From the NCBI RefSeq assembly GCF_000524195.1, contig NW_020170385.1:1319898-1383897 (forward strand): a stretch of DNA of 64,000 nucleotides. The letters run 5' to 3'. A model generated the notes under the pieces. The model had not been told where the DNA came from, ran no database searches, and saw only the letters and a program-made list of their open reading frames with translations. The position numbers were made by a program, and so were the translations under genes. Below, piece by piece: positions 53,398 through 64,000 of this stretch. Source of the stretch: Echinococcus granulosus (taxonomy: Eukaryota > Platyhelminthes > Cestoda > Cyclophyllidea > Taeniidae). The number at the start of each line of letters is the position of its first letter. Position 1 is the stretch's first letter.

Positions 53398-54056
53398 GTG
53401 AGTGCATTATAAAATTTCAACTGGTGATAGTTCAGGGTTAAATAGCTAGCACCAAAGCTCATTGTGATAAAATTAATGTCCGTCATAACTGATTTAATCA
53501 GTTCACTAAATTGAATTCTAAAGTTAGCCGCAGTTCGTTTGCTGAACCTACGGCACATGGTGAATTTGTTTGTTTAAAAATGCGAAATAATTTAAATTAG
53601 GCAAAGTTCAATGGAGGAGCGCAGTTAGGCCGATTGTGCATTTATAAACATTTTAAGAAAGGCTTTGTTACTGTCGGCCTACAAGGGATTATTCCTTTTT
53701 TATGCATACTAGAGCTGAATATTTTGTCCCTCTAGTAAGAAATTGGTGATTTTGAGGAGCACGACCAAAAATAACCATTTAGATGGTTTCGGGTTCTGAA
53801 GGACTACCTAAATAACCAGCACCTAGCCCTATTTTTTTCTAGAAATTTGCCGGTTTCTCGCTTTTGAATCAGCATTGTACGAATAACAAGGCTCTTTTGA
53901 TAATTCTTTTAAAAGTCGCCTAGGGAGAAAGGTCTTAATGCTCGCGTGTTTGGCTCCTGAATGGTAATTTTTTAAACCGTCTTCGGCATCCTCTGTGCCT
54001 ATAATGATGTGTTAATGGATTTTTAAGCACAGCATCAATAAAGCCAAAATTACTAT

Positions 54057-54196
54057 TCAAACATGAATGCCAGCTGACGTCGCTGAAAATTGCCTTTTGG
54101 TGTTATTAACAACACCTCGTTCTGTTTTGAAATTCGGCAGCTGTGATAAAGCCTTGGCCTCTTTGAAGTTTTTCAAGTGTTCCTCCCGCTTCCTAC
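54057..54196 (-). CDS. Isolated terminal-exon candidate
   Basis: Acceptor TTCTCAG, then a frame reading RKREEHLKNFKEAKALSQLP and NFKTERGVVNNTKRQF, ending at TGA 54059-54057. The charged helical composition stands out from the flanks. It needs an upstream exon with one leftover base, not found. Confidence 0.3.
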
Positions 54197-55540
54197 CTGA
54201 GAATCAACCGATAGTTTAATAAGAACTAATCAAATTTGCACAGCTTTTTACTTTTGAATAAAATGATCAAAAGGTGTAAGTAATTATACCTTTTCAACCA
54301 CAAGGCTCTGTAAGTAACTGCTCTTAACCATAAGGTGAGAATTGTGGTGATTTTCCTTAAGTAGCATCGAAAGTTCATTGTTATTCAGGTGCATAACCAG
54401 CAAAGAATGGGTTAAAGCATACCAAAATAAAGAGGCACGAACCCCTCTACACTAGTGTAACAGAACAAAGTATCTAAGCGTCAATACAGATTTGCCTTTT
54501 TGTCCTTCCAGGCGGTATTTCGAATTGATGACAAAAAACATCGCTTGTGGAACCAAGTTGGTGGTCTAAATAAATGAGCCACCAATCTGTGTAAAGTGCT
54601 TTGAACTTTCTAGAGCCTTGACAAATAATGCAATTGGCAAAGTGGACAAGTAAAACCTTTAACAGCAGAATTAGGATAGATAACTAGAGATGTATTTTTG
54701 CACCTAATTTTGATTTTGTTTCTCAGTAAAATTAATAATTTCGGAACTCCTAAACACTATATTATACTGCACAAAAATGACAATAGAACGCTTTTAATTA
54801 TGCTTCAGTACCATACATATTTAATCTCATCTACCACTAATGAGGTGCTGTTTCTCGTGCAACTTCATAATTAGTGAAAAAATATGCAGTACTCTTCCAT
54901 AGTCAAAAAGGTTGGATTACTGCACTGAGCCTGCCAGAATTGCAAAGACCTTTAAACTCAAACAAACATGGATTCAGTGGATTGAAAATATCAAGATTTC
55001 AGGGTTAAATATTAAAGAATGTCACAAATTTAATATTTGTTCTTTGTTGCGTTGAAATTATATTTTCCAACACTTTTTCTAAGCTTGCGATTTTGCCTTA
55101 GTTACAGAACAAGGATCTGTTTTACGGAAACTACGCAGGTTAATTCATATCAAGATGTTACTTTAAGTACTCAAGACAGGGTTCACCACTACTTCGTTTT
55201 AAAAACACCTTTTAAGGACCAAATAATACATATTTCAGGCCGCCACTTCAAAATTAATGTCAGCTCTACACGGAAATCATCCCTGTATCATTCTTAGCTA
55301 GAATGATTTCACTTAGCATATTATCAGGAATATAAGTGGTGAAAATAAACATGGCCCGTTTGCTAATGCACACATAAGTAAATGTTGCATGAACCGTTCG
55401 AATGCAACCACCTTTGCCAAGGGATAGCTACACAATTTATTTTCGATTATCACCGACCGAGTGCCACCACATCTTCCAAGAAATAAATGAAGTTAGTGTA
55501 AGATTATTGTTTTGAGATTCAATAAGATTGTGGGTCATAC

Positions 55541-55684
55541 GTTTTTTTAGCCCACCTCCATGCTTGAGACACACGGCAGTGGTAGGAATAATGTCAGCAC
55601 ATGGTAGAAGTTTTGGCACCACGGCACCAATCATTCCATCGCAACTACCCTAGAAGTCGAATAAACCGAAAACTTCTCTACTGT
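55541..55684 (-). pseudogene. Decayed duplicate of myosin essential light chain exon 3
   Basis: The minus strand aligns over almost the full 147-nt third exon of the gene at 51369-50292. It reads REVFGLFDF, then an in-frame TAG where the intact gene has Trp, then DGMIGAVVPKLLPCADII and CLKHGGGLKK. The copy keeps an AG acceptor (GTACAG) at its head but has lost the donor. A faint match to exon 2 lies near 55715-55745; no trace of exons 4-6 was found. This was a genomic duplication, not a retrocopy, because intron flanks are at the exon edges. Confidence 0.75.
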
Positions 55685-55894
55685 CTGTACATTTACAGCT
55701 AGATAAGGGTAAAAGATGCTTGTTTTCAACTTCATCTCTCAAAAGGTAAGCCTTACAAGAAATAAGTGAATTAGGGAATCGAGAGTTACCGTAGAGTATG
55801 TATTTTTACATATTTGCTAGATAGGTCTTTTCATTCGTCCTTGTTTTGATTGATGGGCTAGTGGTATTAAGCTACGCTAGTGTCGCCTACATTA

Positions 55895-56122
55895 TTAACC
55901 TCTCGGTTCTTTGGTGACTGCTATGCATTGTGACGCCATCACAGACGCCAAAGACGCCATATCTGTGGGATCAATGGGTAATTCTACTATTGAATAGTAG
56001 TATTTCTGATTTCGTTTGCGAAACAGCCAAGCTTCCGAGAAGAAAATGCACGCAGTGAATGGTTGAATATACACAGATGCAGTAAGAGAGCCACCGAAAT
56101 CGCGTGGAGCTTTCACAATCAT
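55895..56122 (-). CDS. Open frame of unknown status
   Basis: ATG at 56122 opens 75 codons reading MIVKAPRDFGGSLTASVYI, then FFSEAWLFRKRNQKYYYSIV and a C-terminus with LPIDPTDMASLASVMASQ. Composition is protein-like but no family is recognised, and it lies next to a transposon edge. Confidence 0.3.
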   Translation of the reverse strand: MIVKAPRDFGGSLTASVYIQPFTACIFFSEAWLFRKRNQKYYYSIVELPIDPTDMASLASVMASQCIAVTKEPRG

Positions 56123-56453
56123 TGCAATTCTAATTTCTTGTATGATAGTTTGCAATGCAGCAAGACCATAGTTGGGTCAACAAAAAAGGTTATAAAGGTC
56201 ATAAAACTACTGAAAATATTGGGCACCATCTACCTATACAATTCCATTATACGATGGCGATTTATCCCTCGGTACTAGTGAGGCGCCATGTTTGGACTTT
56301 GAATTAGCCTTCTTGTACTTCGCTGGGTGGGCTGGCCTTCGGACCATGCCAGCACCCCAGACACCTTCTCTGCGCTGAATATATATTCTGCCAGAGTATT
56401 CTGTCTTCTTTCGTCTTCAAAGAAGTCTCGGAAAGCTACATTTGGGAGACGCC

Positions 56454-57163
56454 GACCCTTCACTGAGCTATGTAGGATGTGCCAGATCTCAAAGACTCAC
56501 ATGACACCTGCACATCCACAAGGCAACGGCCAGGTGAAAAGAACGAATTACACCCTGACCGGACTACTGAGGGCCTTCACTAAAGACGTACAACCAGATG
56601 ACTAAGATTTAAGTCTAGGGCGTGTTCTTCTCGCATACAGAGCCACGGTCCACACGTCAACGGGTGTTTCTCCGTTCAAGATGCTCACAGGTCATGAAAT
56701 GAGAGTGCCTTCTGACACCTTCCTGCAAAACACCAACGAATCCGCCAAAAATCTTTCAGAGTATATACTGCGTCTGAAGGAAGGCATAAAGAAGACTTTT
56801 AACATAACACGCAAACATTTACTGCCGTCTTATATCAGGCAGAAGAAATATTATGACCGACATAGCAGGACGAACGTCTACCGGGAAGGCGGCTTAGTAG
56901 AAAGTTACAGACCGGTTCTCCCACCTGGAAGACACTGCAAATTCCATCACCAATGGAGCAGGGACCCATTTCGGGTGGTGAAGGCACTCTCGCCTACAAA
57001 CTACCCCGTCCGCAACGCAGAACTGCGTACCCAGCCGGTAACCGTTCATCACGATAAGATGGGACCCTACAAAGGGCCACCACCGGTTGAAAATGAAGAT
57101 GAGATGTATGTCCTGACCGAAGACAGGAGGCCACCGTTTGGGAATTTCAAGAGGAGGTCATAA
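56454..57163 (+). pseudogene. Integrase C-terminal fragment of the gypsy-like element
   Basis: The frame starts inside the integrase core (FTELCRMCQISKTHMTPAHP followed by QGNGQVKRTN), so the last catalytic Glu region is replaced or altered. It runs through LLAYRATVHTSTGVSPFKML to a C-terminal GPY-type module (FRVVKALSPTNYPVRN, VHHDKMGPYKG) and ends at 57163. One in-frame TAA at 56603-56605 breaks it. The 5' part of the polyprotein is missing. It is non-functional as it stands. Confidence 0.85.
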
Positions 57164-57187
57164 GTGGTAGCACCGGAGACGGTGCTA

Positions 57188-57202
57188 AAAGGAAGAGGGG
57201 GC
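57188..57202 (+). promoter_or_regulatory. Candidate polypurine tract
   Basis: A purine run (AAAAGGAAGAGGGGG) lies directly before TGTAATA, which could be the true LTR start. Such tracts prime plus-strand synthesis in LTR elements. Confidence 0.5.
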
Positions 57203-57204
57203 TA

Positions 57205-57494
57205 TGTAATAACTATATGGTTTCTATGTACCTATCGGAGAGGAGGCAAGTTTACAATGCGAATCTGGATAACAGATTTGGCGTCTCCCAAATATAGCGT
57301 CCCGCGACTTCCCTGAAGACGAAAGAAGGCAGAATACTCTGGCAGAATATATACATATATTCGGCACAGAGAAGGGGTTTGGGCTGCTGGCATGGCCCAA
57401 AGGCCAGCCCACCCAGCGCGGTACAAGAAGGCAAATTCAAAAGTTCAAAGGTGACGCCTCACTAGTACCGAGGGACAAACACCATCGTATTACA
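57205..57494 (+). repeat. Right LTR of the gypsy-like element
   Basis: Read as 290 bp, it begins TGTAATA and ends TATTACA, a 7-bp perfect terminal inverted repeat next to a polypurine tract. Only 57293-57494 is shared with the solo LTR at 23750. A TATA-like ATATATACATATATT lies in its middle. Confidence 0.65.
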
Positions 57495-57498
57495 ATTC

Positions 57499-58348
57499 TT
57501 CTTCACATGGCGTAAAGTAAAGAACGGCTTATGTAGATGGCAAAAACTTATTAAAGTGGCAGTGAAATAAAACTTGTGAATAAATAGTGAAAGAAGTCGA
57601 CTAATATGCTTTACACTTTGTATTTTTACACAAATACTTATTTGAATAGTGGTAGTCATGCGTATATCATCAAGCAAAGCAGAAAAAAACTGTACTTTTC
57701 TTCAAATTTCTCCACGAGGACCAAAATGTGAACCACAAGACCGTTATGCCTACATTAGAGCTGATTTCATTTCAGTTGACTATTTGTTTGCTAACAAAAA
57801 AATAAAGAATTGATCAAGTGAGGCCCTAAGGATGTGCCTCAAAGGAGAAAGGGCAGTTTGGCAGCTGAAAGGTTTAGCTCTTTGTATACTATTACTATGA
57901 TAATTCAGTCTATTTTGATTTGCCTCTTGCATTAAAAGGGTCAAATTTTTTACCACTCAGATTGTGGATTTACCTTAGTTATCTTATAAAGACAATGCTC
58001 GTTCAATTACAGATTTAAATGCGTATACTTTTAAGCCTCTGGATCATCGTGGTGGAGTTGTGTTTATGTTGTACTATCTTAATTCAATTCCAGCCCTTTT
58101 TTTAACCTATGGTTTAGGTAGAATTCGACTACATCGTCCTAACAAACAAAAATAATTCGTTAAATATTTGGTCCCAGTATTCATTTTTAATTAAGATTAC
58201 ATGCTAAAGCATTACTGCCTTTTTAATAAAATTTTTTTATCAAAACACAAGTATAAGGGACGAAATATGCTGCACTTGTGACCTTATTGTTTGTTTTTAA
58301 TCTATCAAGTCAATTTTTTTCGCGTCACCCGCCTTCAGAGACTGACAG
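57499..58348. promoter_or_regulatory. 5' flank of CCDC39
   Basis: AT-rich upstream region of the ciliary gene with no coding evidence. The CCDC39 promoter must lie here or within the neighbouring LTR; no X-box-like motif was established by eye. Confidence 0.4.
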
Positions 58349-61300
58349 ATGGCCAGTTTAATCCCCGATCCTTTCAAATTTGCTGCTTCTAGTGGGACAG
58401 TCACAGTGCCCACAACAAATAAGGACAACGAAATTCTTTTTAGAGAGGTATTTTAGGCATCTGACATAAAAACAACTCAGTTGTGCATCACTGGTGTCGT
58501 AAGAATTAACGGTCCATTTATCTGGGTAATCGCAGCTAAGATACCAAGTCCATCTTGATTCACTGAAACTTGTAAACCCGACTTTGCATAGCATTTCATT
58601 AACATATTTTGTTTTGCAAAAAGTTTCTGGTAGAATAGTTTATTAATCGATATCAGCATTGAAACTGGCCCACTCAGGCAAATTCATACACTTTACCCAC
58701 CACCACTTTAAGTGCACGTTGCTAAAAGTCTTTTTATAAGAAAAATTTGCCTTGTGTGTACGATTCACGTGGTTTTTATCCGATTTTTCGTTTTTAGTAC
58801 AAAAACGAATTACAAAAATTAAAAGAAGTAGACGAAGAATGCATTTCCGTCAAGAAGCGCGTTCATTTCATGAAAGAACACCAGAATGAGGTTAATCAAG
58901 CAAGTGTTGCAATAACTGCAATGCTTAAAGCGTCATGTGAAAATTGCACAGCTGAAAACCACTTGATAGAAGTGGCTGAAAGAGCAATCAAAAGTGTTCA
59001 GAAAAATATTTACCAAATGGAAAATCTATTAAAGCACATGAAGGAAAAAGTATTTAAAATTGAGGTTAGCAATGTTTTTTCTTACAATAGCACGAAGCAG
59101 AATAAAATATTTGCCAGACGAGTGGAAGTGCGCAATCTTCAAGAATATTTACATATAGAATCCAACAATCTCGATGGTTGGATGAATTATGCTGAGCAAA
59201 AATGCGATGACATATATGCCATCAAATGTTTCTACCATAAAGACGATTCTCTGTTAAAGGTAAAAGTAAATCTTAATAAATCATGGGAACAGAATCTGTT
59301 TGCGAAGATAAATAAACTTTCTTTGGAAAAAGCAAAGCTAAAAAGAAGACTCGACAAAGCACTTATTGACGGATCTGTGCAAAAGGTAAATTATACGCAA
59401 TTTCTTTGATGAAAGTCAGAAATATTTTTCTCTTAGCACTTTAAAGTCTTTGGTTTAAGCAACGCACTTTTGGTTATTTGTGTGCACGAAGCACATTTTT
59501 CACACCTAGTTTAAATTTTTTCCTTAACTTTTCAGGAAATATATATAATTACACGAATATTGATATAGATACCCATCATGGAGTGATATGGCATTGTAAA
59601 GACCAGGAAATTTATGTCGCTGTTAAGTTTTGGAAAACATTATGGGTATACATAGGCGTGCACTACTTTTCGGTACAATTCATCATTTTCCAATCATATG
59701 TGTTCTTTTCTTTCTGCTTTCGGTTTTAAACTAATTTAATGCAAATTTAATTGTAATTCAAACTGCATTGTAGTTACAAATGGAGAAACTCGGTCGGGAA
59801 GCTCGTAATAATGTAGGAGAAAGAATAGATGTTTTAAAATTGTGGGAAAAGGCTGTGATTCGTACTCAAAATCGAGGCAGAGAAATGGACGCACTTCTAC
59901 AGGTAATTGTACTTATAGCAATCTTTGTCGTTATTAACATAATCAAATCAGGGTTGATTAGATAGAAACACATTTAAAATCTAAGTTGTACACTATTAAG
60001 AACAGTTATCGAATCTACCTGAATAATTGTTCACCATAATTTCGCTTTCATAGTCGGTTGAGGCTCTCAGCCGCCGTATCGATGCAAAGTCACAAGAAAG
60101 AAATGAGAGAGAATGCGGCCTTAAAAATGCTGTGAAAGACACATCTGAACAAAACACTAGATTAGAAAAGTTTGTAAAACAGTTGGAATTTCTAAAGCAG
60201 AAACATTCAAGTCTTCAGGCTGAAATCAAAGACGCTTGTTCGCAGGTTTGCGTCGTTTGTTGATTCTTCAGTACCGCAGTTAAAAGTGCTCAGAGTAATT
60301 ACTGAGAGATCTGATATTTCTACGAATTCTCTCCGTTCTAATATAAAAGAAAAAAGAACCATAATTTCATTGTTGACTGAAAAGTAAGTTGTGATGGAAA
60401 ATATCCTAGTTTCGAATCCACTAACCATTTGTTTATCTCATGACTAATTAACAGATTAACTACAACCTTGGAACAAATAGGAGAACTTAAAGGAAAAGCG
60501 GAAGAAATATGTACAAGCAAGGTCTCAATAGATCAACTGGTAATTGAAGCAGAGCACCACTTGCAAGAGGAAGAAAAGAATGCCGTAAAGTTTGGAAAAG
60601 AAATCAAGAGTCTATGCAGGAGTCGATTCAACATTTTACAGGTAAAGTTATAGTCAAATTCCGACAGCCGTAAATTGAGGTAAAATATATCCATAGCTGT
60701 AGCAGCCGTTACATTGGTTCAACCTTTGTACAGTATTCTGCGATACACTTGTCAGTAGTGTTACACTCCACATCATTCCTCATTTCCTGTTGATTAATGA
60801 TTTCGCATTATGTCCAAAGGCTCTGTAATTTTCTCCCCCCAAAATAATAGGAGCGAAAAATTGCAAATGAAGAAAGACTGAGAATTGAAAATTTAGTAAG
60901 GAACTGCAAAAATGAATTGGAAAAATTGAATAATCAGATACATATAGAAGAAGAGAAAGTAATGCATCAGGAACGTACTATTTACGAGCAGGTGAGTGGA
61001 AAGAAACAAAAGTGGTTGGTCTCAAGTTGCGACCGAATAAAGTTTGAACTTATTGTGCGTGCAGATATCTAAAGAAGTAATTTTACGAATGTCAAATTGC
61101 TTTCGAAAATATTTACAGTCTGCTGCCCTCAACAACTTACGTTTAATAATTACAAGCAGTTCTTCAGAAGTTAAACCAGTTTTAGAAAGCGTTTATCAAA
61201 AAGAGCAAAAAACTACGACTTACAACGTCCCTAAAACGTAATTAAATTAAAAAAGAAAATTCTTCAAAATGCAGACGCATAATTGGGGTGTTGTAGGATT

Positions 61301-63778
61301 TTAAAATTATTCAAATTGAAAATCGCTTGAGCAAGCTACAAAACGAAACTTTGTCAGACGAAATTAAGGATTACCAAGAAGGCATCCAACGTCTGTCCAC
61401 TGAATTGGAATGGCTTTCTAAAATGCAGAGAAAACTTTTGACTGAGCTTGAGATCTTACAGGTAAATCCGAATCTGAAACAAATACATGAATTTCACTAT
61501 TGCATCCGTAAATTGCTCTTTCAAACTCGAGGTCGAATCAAAACAAATGGAACGCGCGTTTGAGGAACTCTTGTCTGAGAAGGGAACTGTGGATTTGCAA
61601 AAGGAAAATGATACAATATACGTCGAGCAGGCAGAAAATTCGTTGAAGAGATGCAAAAATGAATATAAAACAATTCTTGTGGACAAAACTATGTTACAAT
61701 TGAAAATGCGAAGAAGTAATGAGAAATTGCAGTTTTACAATGAAAAGGTTTGAAGCTTTTTAAATTGCTTTACGTTAAAAGGTTTTTGACTTAGAAAAAG
61801 ACCGTCTGTATATGAAAAATTGCGAAAAGGAAAGAGAGACTGATATTAGCATTGCAATAGGAATGGCGGTTGCAACACTCCGCTTGACGAATGAAGAAAA
61901 TGCAAAGCTGAAGAAAGAAATCAACTGCAGGCGATTGCAAACTAGCAAACTTATTAATCGGTGAGCACTTTTCTTTCTAAAAGAATGGAACTGCTCGCAC
62001 TTTCGCATCACTTTCTCTTATTCGAGGTATGAAATTGAGTCGCTTAAAATGGCCCAAACATCTGAAGGCAGGGTGGAAAACCCACCGCTCCATGTGATCA
62101 AGGTTGTTGAACTGTTTTTGTGCATAATATTTTATGATGGACTGGTTAGTATGTCGAAATATTCCACCTGCATGTAGACCAAAACGGTCATGGTATAGGG
62201 AGAGGGAAGTATCTTTGCCGTTGTTAATACTCCTTTTACAGTTTGCTATTATAAGTAAACTTTCAACTGGGTTTCACTAGTACTATCCAAATGCATAAAA
62301 ATCGTTATATAGATGTGTGTGGTTGAAAAACAAAATCAGTAGCAGCTGCCGTTGTCTCATGCTTCACATTATTTTGGCGTTGTAATACAGTCTAGTTGTC
62401 GCTAGGTAGACGGTGCTACTCCTTTTGGGGTTCGTATTCCAGCAGATTTATTTAAATGTACAACAAAGGCAAACATGTCTATTGTTTTGAGAGTTGCATG
62501 TTGAGGGAAACGCAAAGCCTCGACTTTAGTTTCGCTTGATCTCTAAGATATTATGTCATACCTTGTATTGAAGATTATTAGCTCTGTAAGCTGTACATAG
62601 GTGCTGCAAGAAATGGATGGGCTAAAAAGTCACGGGGACAAATTGGACGCGGAAATCAAGCAGTCCAAAAAAGAGTTGGAGGCCCTTCAAAATACGTTAT
62701 CACTTTTGAAAGAAAGCAATCGAATTTGTGAAAGCAATTATCTTGAAGCGGAATCTGATTTGGTTCAAGAAAGAAACATACTTGAACAAAGCCGTAAGGA
62801 ACTAAAGAGTACTGTTCACAGAAAGAAGGAACGGCTCCTATACACAAGGACAAAGGTTGAGGTAATGCAAACCAATTTCTGAAACGTAGGAATTGAAACT
62901 AGCCATGGATGCGGCAGACCAAGAGCTAATAAAGGCGCAATTTTGTGGAAATCAACTTCAAACAAATACGTCCAAATTGGAAAAAGCCATCAACATCTTA
63001 GATCAACGAATTTTGAGAGCCACAAGGTGTCTAACGAAATCCAAGTCAGCTGCCCTTCAGCATATCCGAAAAGTGAGGGATTTAAAGGAAACGGAAATAC
63101 GTGCTGATATAGAGGTTTGTGCTTTCGGTGATTGCCTAATGCATTGTAGCCAAGGTGTCTAAACTTCACTAACTGTACATTTGCAATCACTAGCCAGTTT
63201 ATAATATGAAGTTATGGTGTTAACATAAGGCTGTTTAACGAATGGCGGGTAAATGTAAGGGTTTGGATCCCATTGTAAATCTACAAGCCGATTGATTCCA
63301 CGCAAATGCAAGATGACATCTTCTAATCTATTAAATGGGGCCGAAATCAACACATGGAAGGCATTGAAATAGGTAGGGCATAACAAACTATAAATTCACA
63401 ATATGTGTTCTGCTGAATCCACTTTAGGAAATGTGAGTGATTTGCAGCTTCTATTCACGAAAGTTGCAGTTATTTAGGACTTTTTCATTGACTTTTCCTT
63501 GGAATAATGGGTTTAACTGAATAACATAGTTGCAGCTGAAAAGAGACCTTAACGAGAAGCTGGTGGCGCTGACGATGAGTCAGCTGCGGAGCAAAGATCA
63601 GAAGGGTGTAGAGGTGCAGGCTCGGGTCTACCTCGCAGCCGCCGACATCATCACGGGTCCACGGTCTTCATGGGCCCCATTGAGGGACACCACCAGGCTG
63701 AGTGGTACCTCTTCCACGGGCACTCCATGCTCTAGCGCTGCCGTCACCACCATCCCCTCGCCCACTTCCACAAGGTAA
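58349..63778 (+). CDS. CCDC39: Coiled-coil domain-containing protein 39 (axonemal ruler, FAP59), 16 exons
   Basis: With CCDC40, CCDC39 forms the 96-nm ruler that sets inner-arm dynein and N-DRC spacing on axonemal doublets. Exons 58349-58447, 58798-59064, 59098-59259, 59293-59385, 59774-59902, 60054-60245, 60280-60383, 60455-60641, 60851-60991, 61297-61461, 61532-61747, 61782-61960, 62027-62102, 62601-62861, 62890-63114 and 63530-63778 join in phase to 914 aa (human about 940, from memory). It is almost all coiled coil. Collinear matches: VTVPTTNKDNEILFREYKNE near the start, ERIDVLKLWEKAVI, YEQDFKIIQIENRLSKL, LINRYEIESLKM, and KLDAEIKQSKKELEALQNTL. A Ser/Thr/Pro tail ends it. Five introns are 28-34 nt; two are stop-free 33-mers. 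The last exon is strikingly GC-rich, and its stop directly follows a possible GTAATT donor, so a further 3' exon is possible. Confidence 0.93.
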
Positions 63779-64000
63779 TTGACAGGCAGTAGCAAATGCC
63801 AGACTACTGCAGACGAGCATTGTAATTTCCCCTTAGTATAAGTGAGGAAACTATCCGTTTACATGGAGCTTGCCTGATTATGCTGTGTGAATACGATCCT
63901 AACTCCCATTAAGTAATTGTGGAGAATATCAGGAAGTGAAATCACATCCACTTGTTGAGACTATAGATGCTTACTTCCTGTTATTTATGCAAACTAATTT
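63779..64000. other. 3' flank of CCDC39
   Basis: AT-rich sequence to the window edge, without a clear poly(A) signal or frame. Confidence 0.5.

Larger units (their letters stand above)
51370..55540. other. Gene-poor region with two isolated exon-like segments
   Basis: Upstream flank of the myosin light chain. Apart from the exon-like segments at 53314-53397 and 54057-54196 I see nothing definable. A plus-strand AATAAA is present near 54035. Confidence 0.5.
56245..57494 (+). mobile_element. Rearranged gypsy-like LTR retrotransposon with inverted LTR arms
   Basis: Left arm 56245-56440 is an LTR in inverted orientation, followed by 13 bp (TTTGGGAGACGCC) also present, inverted, just before the right core LTR. 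From 56454 the sequence switches to the C-terminal half of an integrase in plus orientation, then 3' internal sequence, then a direct LTR ending at 57494. The outer ends are both LTR 3' ends and are flanked by ATTC on each side (56241-56244 and 57495-57498). Gag, protease, reverse transcriptase and RNase H are absent. The element is defective. Confidence 0.85.

Noticed and set aside
59478..59729. An 83-codon plus-strand frame inside CCDC39
   Set aside because: It lies between exons 59293-59385 and 59774-59902, which join in phase and match the family; the frame has no coiled-coil character.
61044..61241. A 65-codon frame between CCDC39 exons 9 and 10
   Set aside because: Joining the flanking exons directly (YEQ to DFKI) reproduces the family sequence as I recall it without a gap, so this stretch is intronic.

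Overview
The window looks like nuclear DNA of a parasitic flatworm (Neodermata). A tapeworm is my best guess, but the species cannot be fixed from the sequence. The reasons are: intron-containing genes in AT-rich DNA; many GT-AG introns of only 28-41 nt; a flatworm-type myosin essential light chain; and a Ty3/gypsy-like element with short LTRs and candidate 4-bp target duplications. Two runs of exactly 100 N (1230-1329, 31892-31991) are scaffold gaps.

Layout. At the left edge a Lys-rich first exon leaves the window on the minus strand (1-72). TRABD (plus, 1744-4282) converges on an LRR gene (minus, about 8044-5129). About 11 kb follows with no confident gene. Prominin (minus, 22056-19321) is next, then a solo LTR (23750-23946). 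MORN5 (minus, 27721-26873) lies head to head with a new nine-exon gene for a protein with three FAR1/ZSWIM3-like C2H2 domains (plus, 28065-30057). That gene converges on a Cys-cluster ORF (minus, 30611-30192). A gene-poor tract to about 50 kb contains one small multi-exon membrane-protein gene (minus, 37703-36829) and several weak exon candidates. The myosin essential light chain (minus, 51369-50292) is followed by a decayed copy of its third exon (55684-55541), a rearranged gypsy-like element with inverted LTRs (56245-57494), and CCDC39 (plus, 58349-63778, 16 exons).

The genes do not form a pathway. CCDC39 (axonemal ruler) and MORN5 belong to motile-cilium biology, prominin sits in plasma-membrane and ciliary protrusions, and the essential light chain is muscle or non-muscle myosin II machinery. 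Nearly every long reading frame is broken by micro-introns, four of which are stop-free and 33 nt long. I rebuilt exons by hand using splice dinucleotides, phase and family alignment from memory. All multi-exon models given as confident are phase-consistent from exon to exon.
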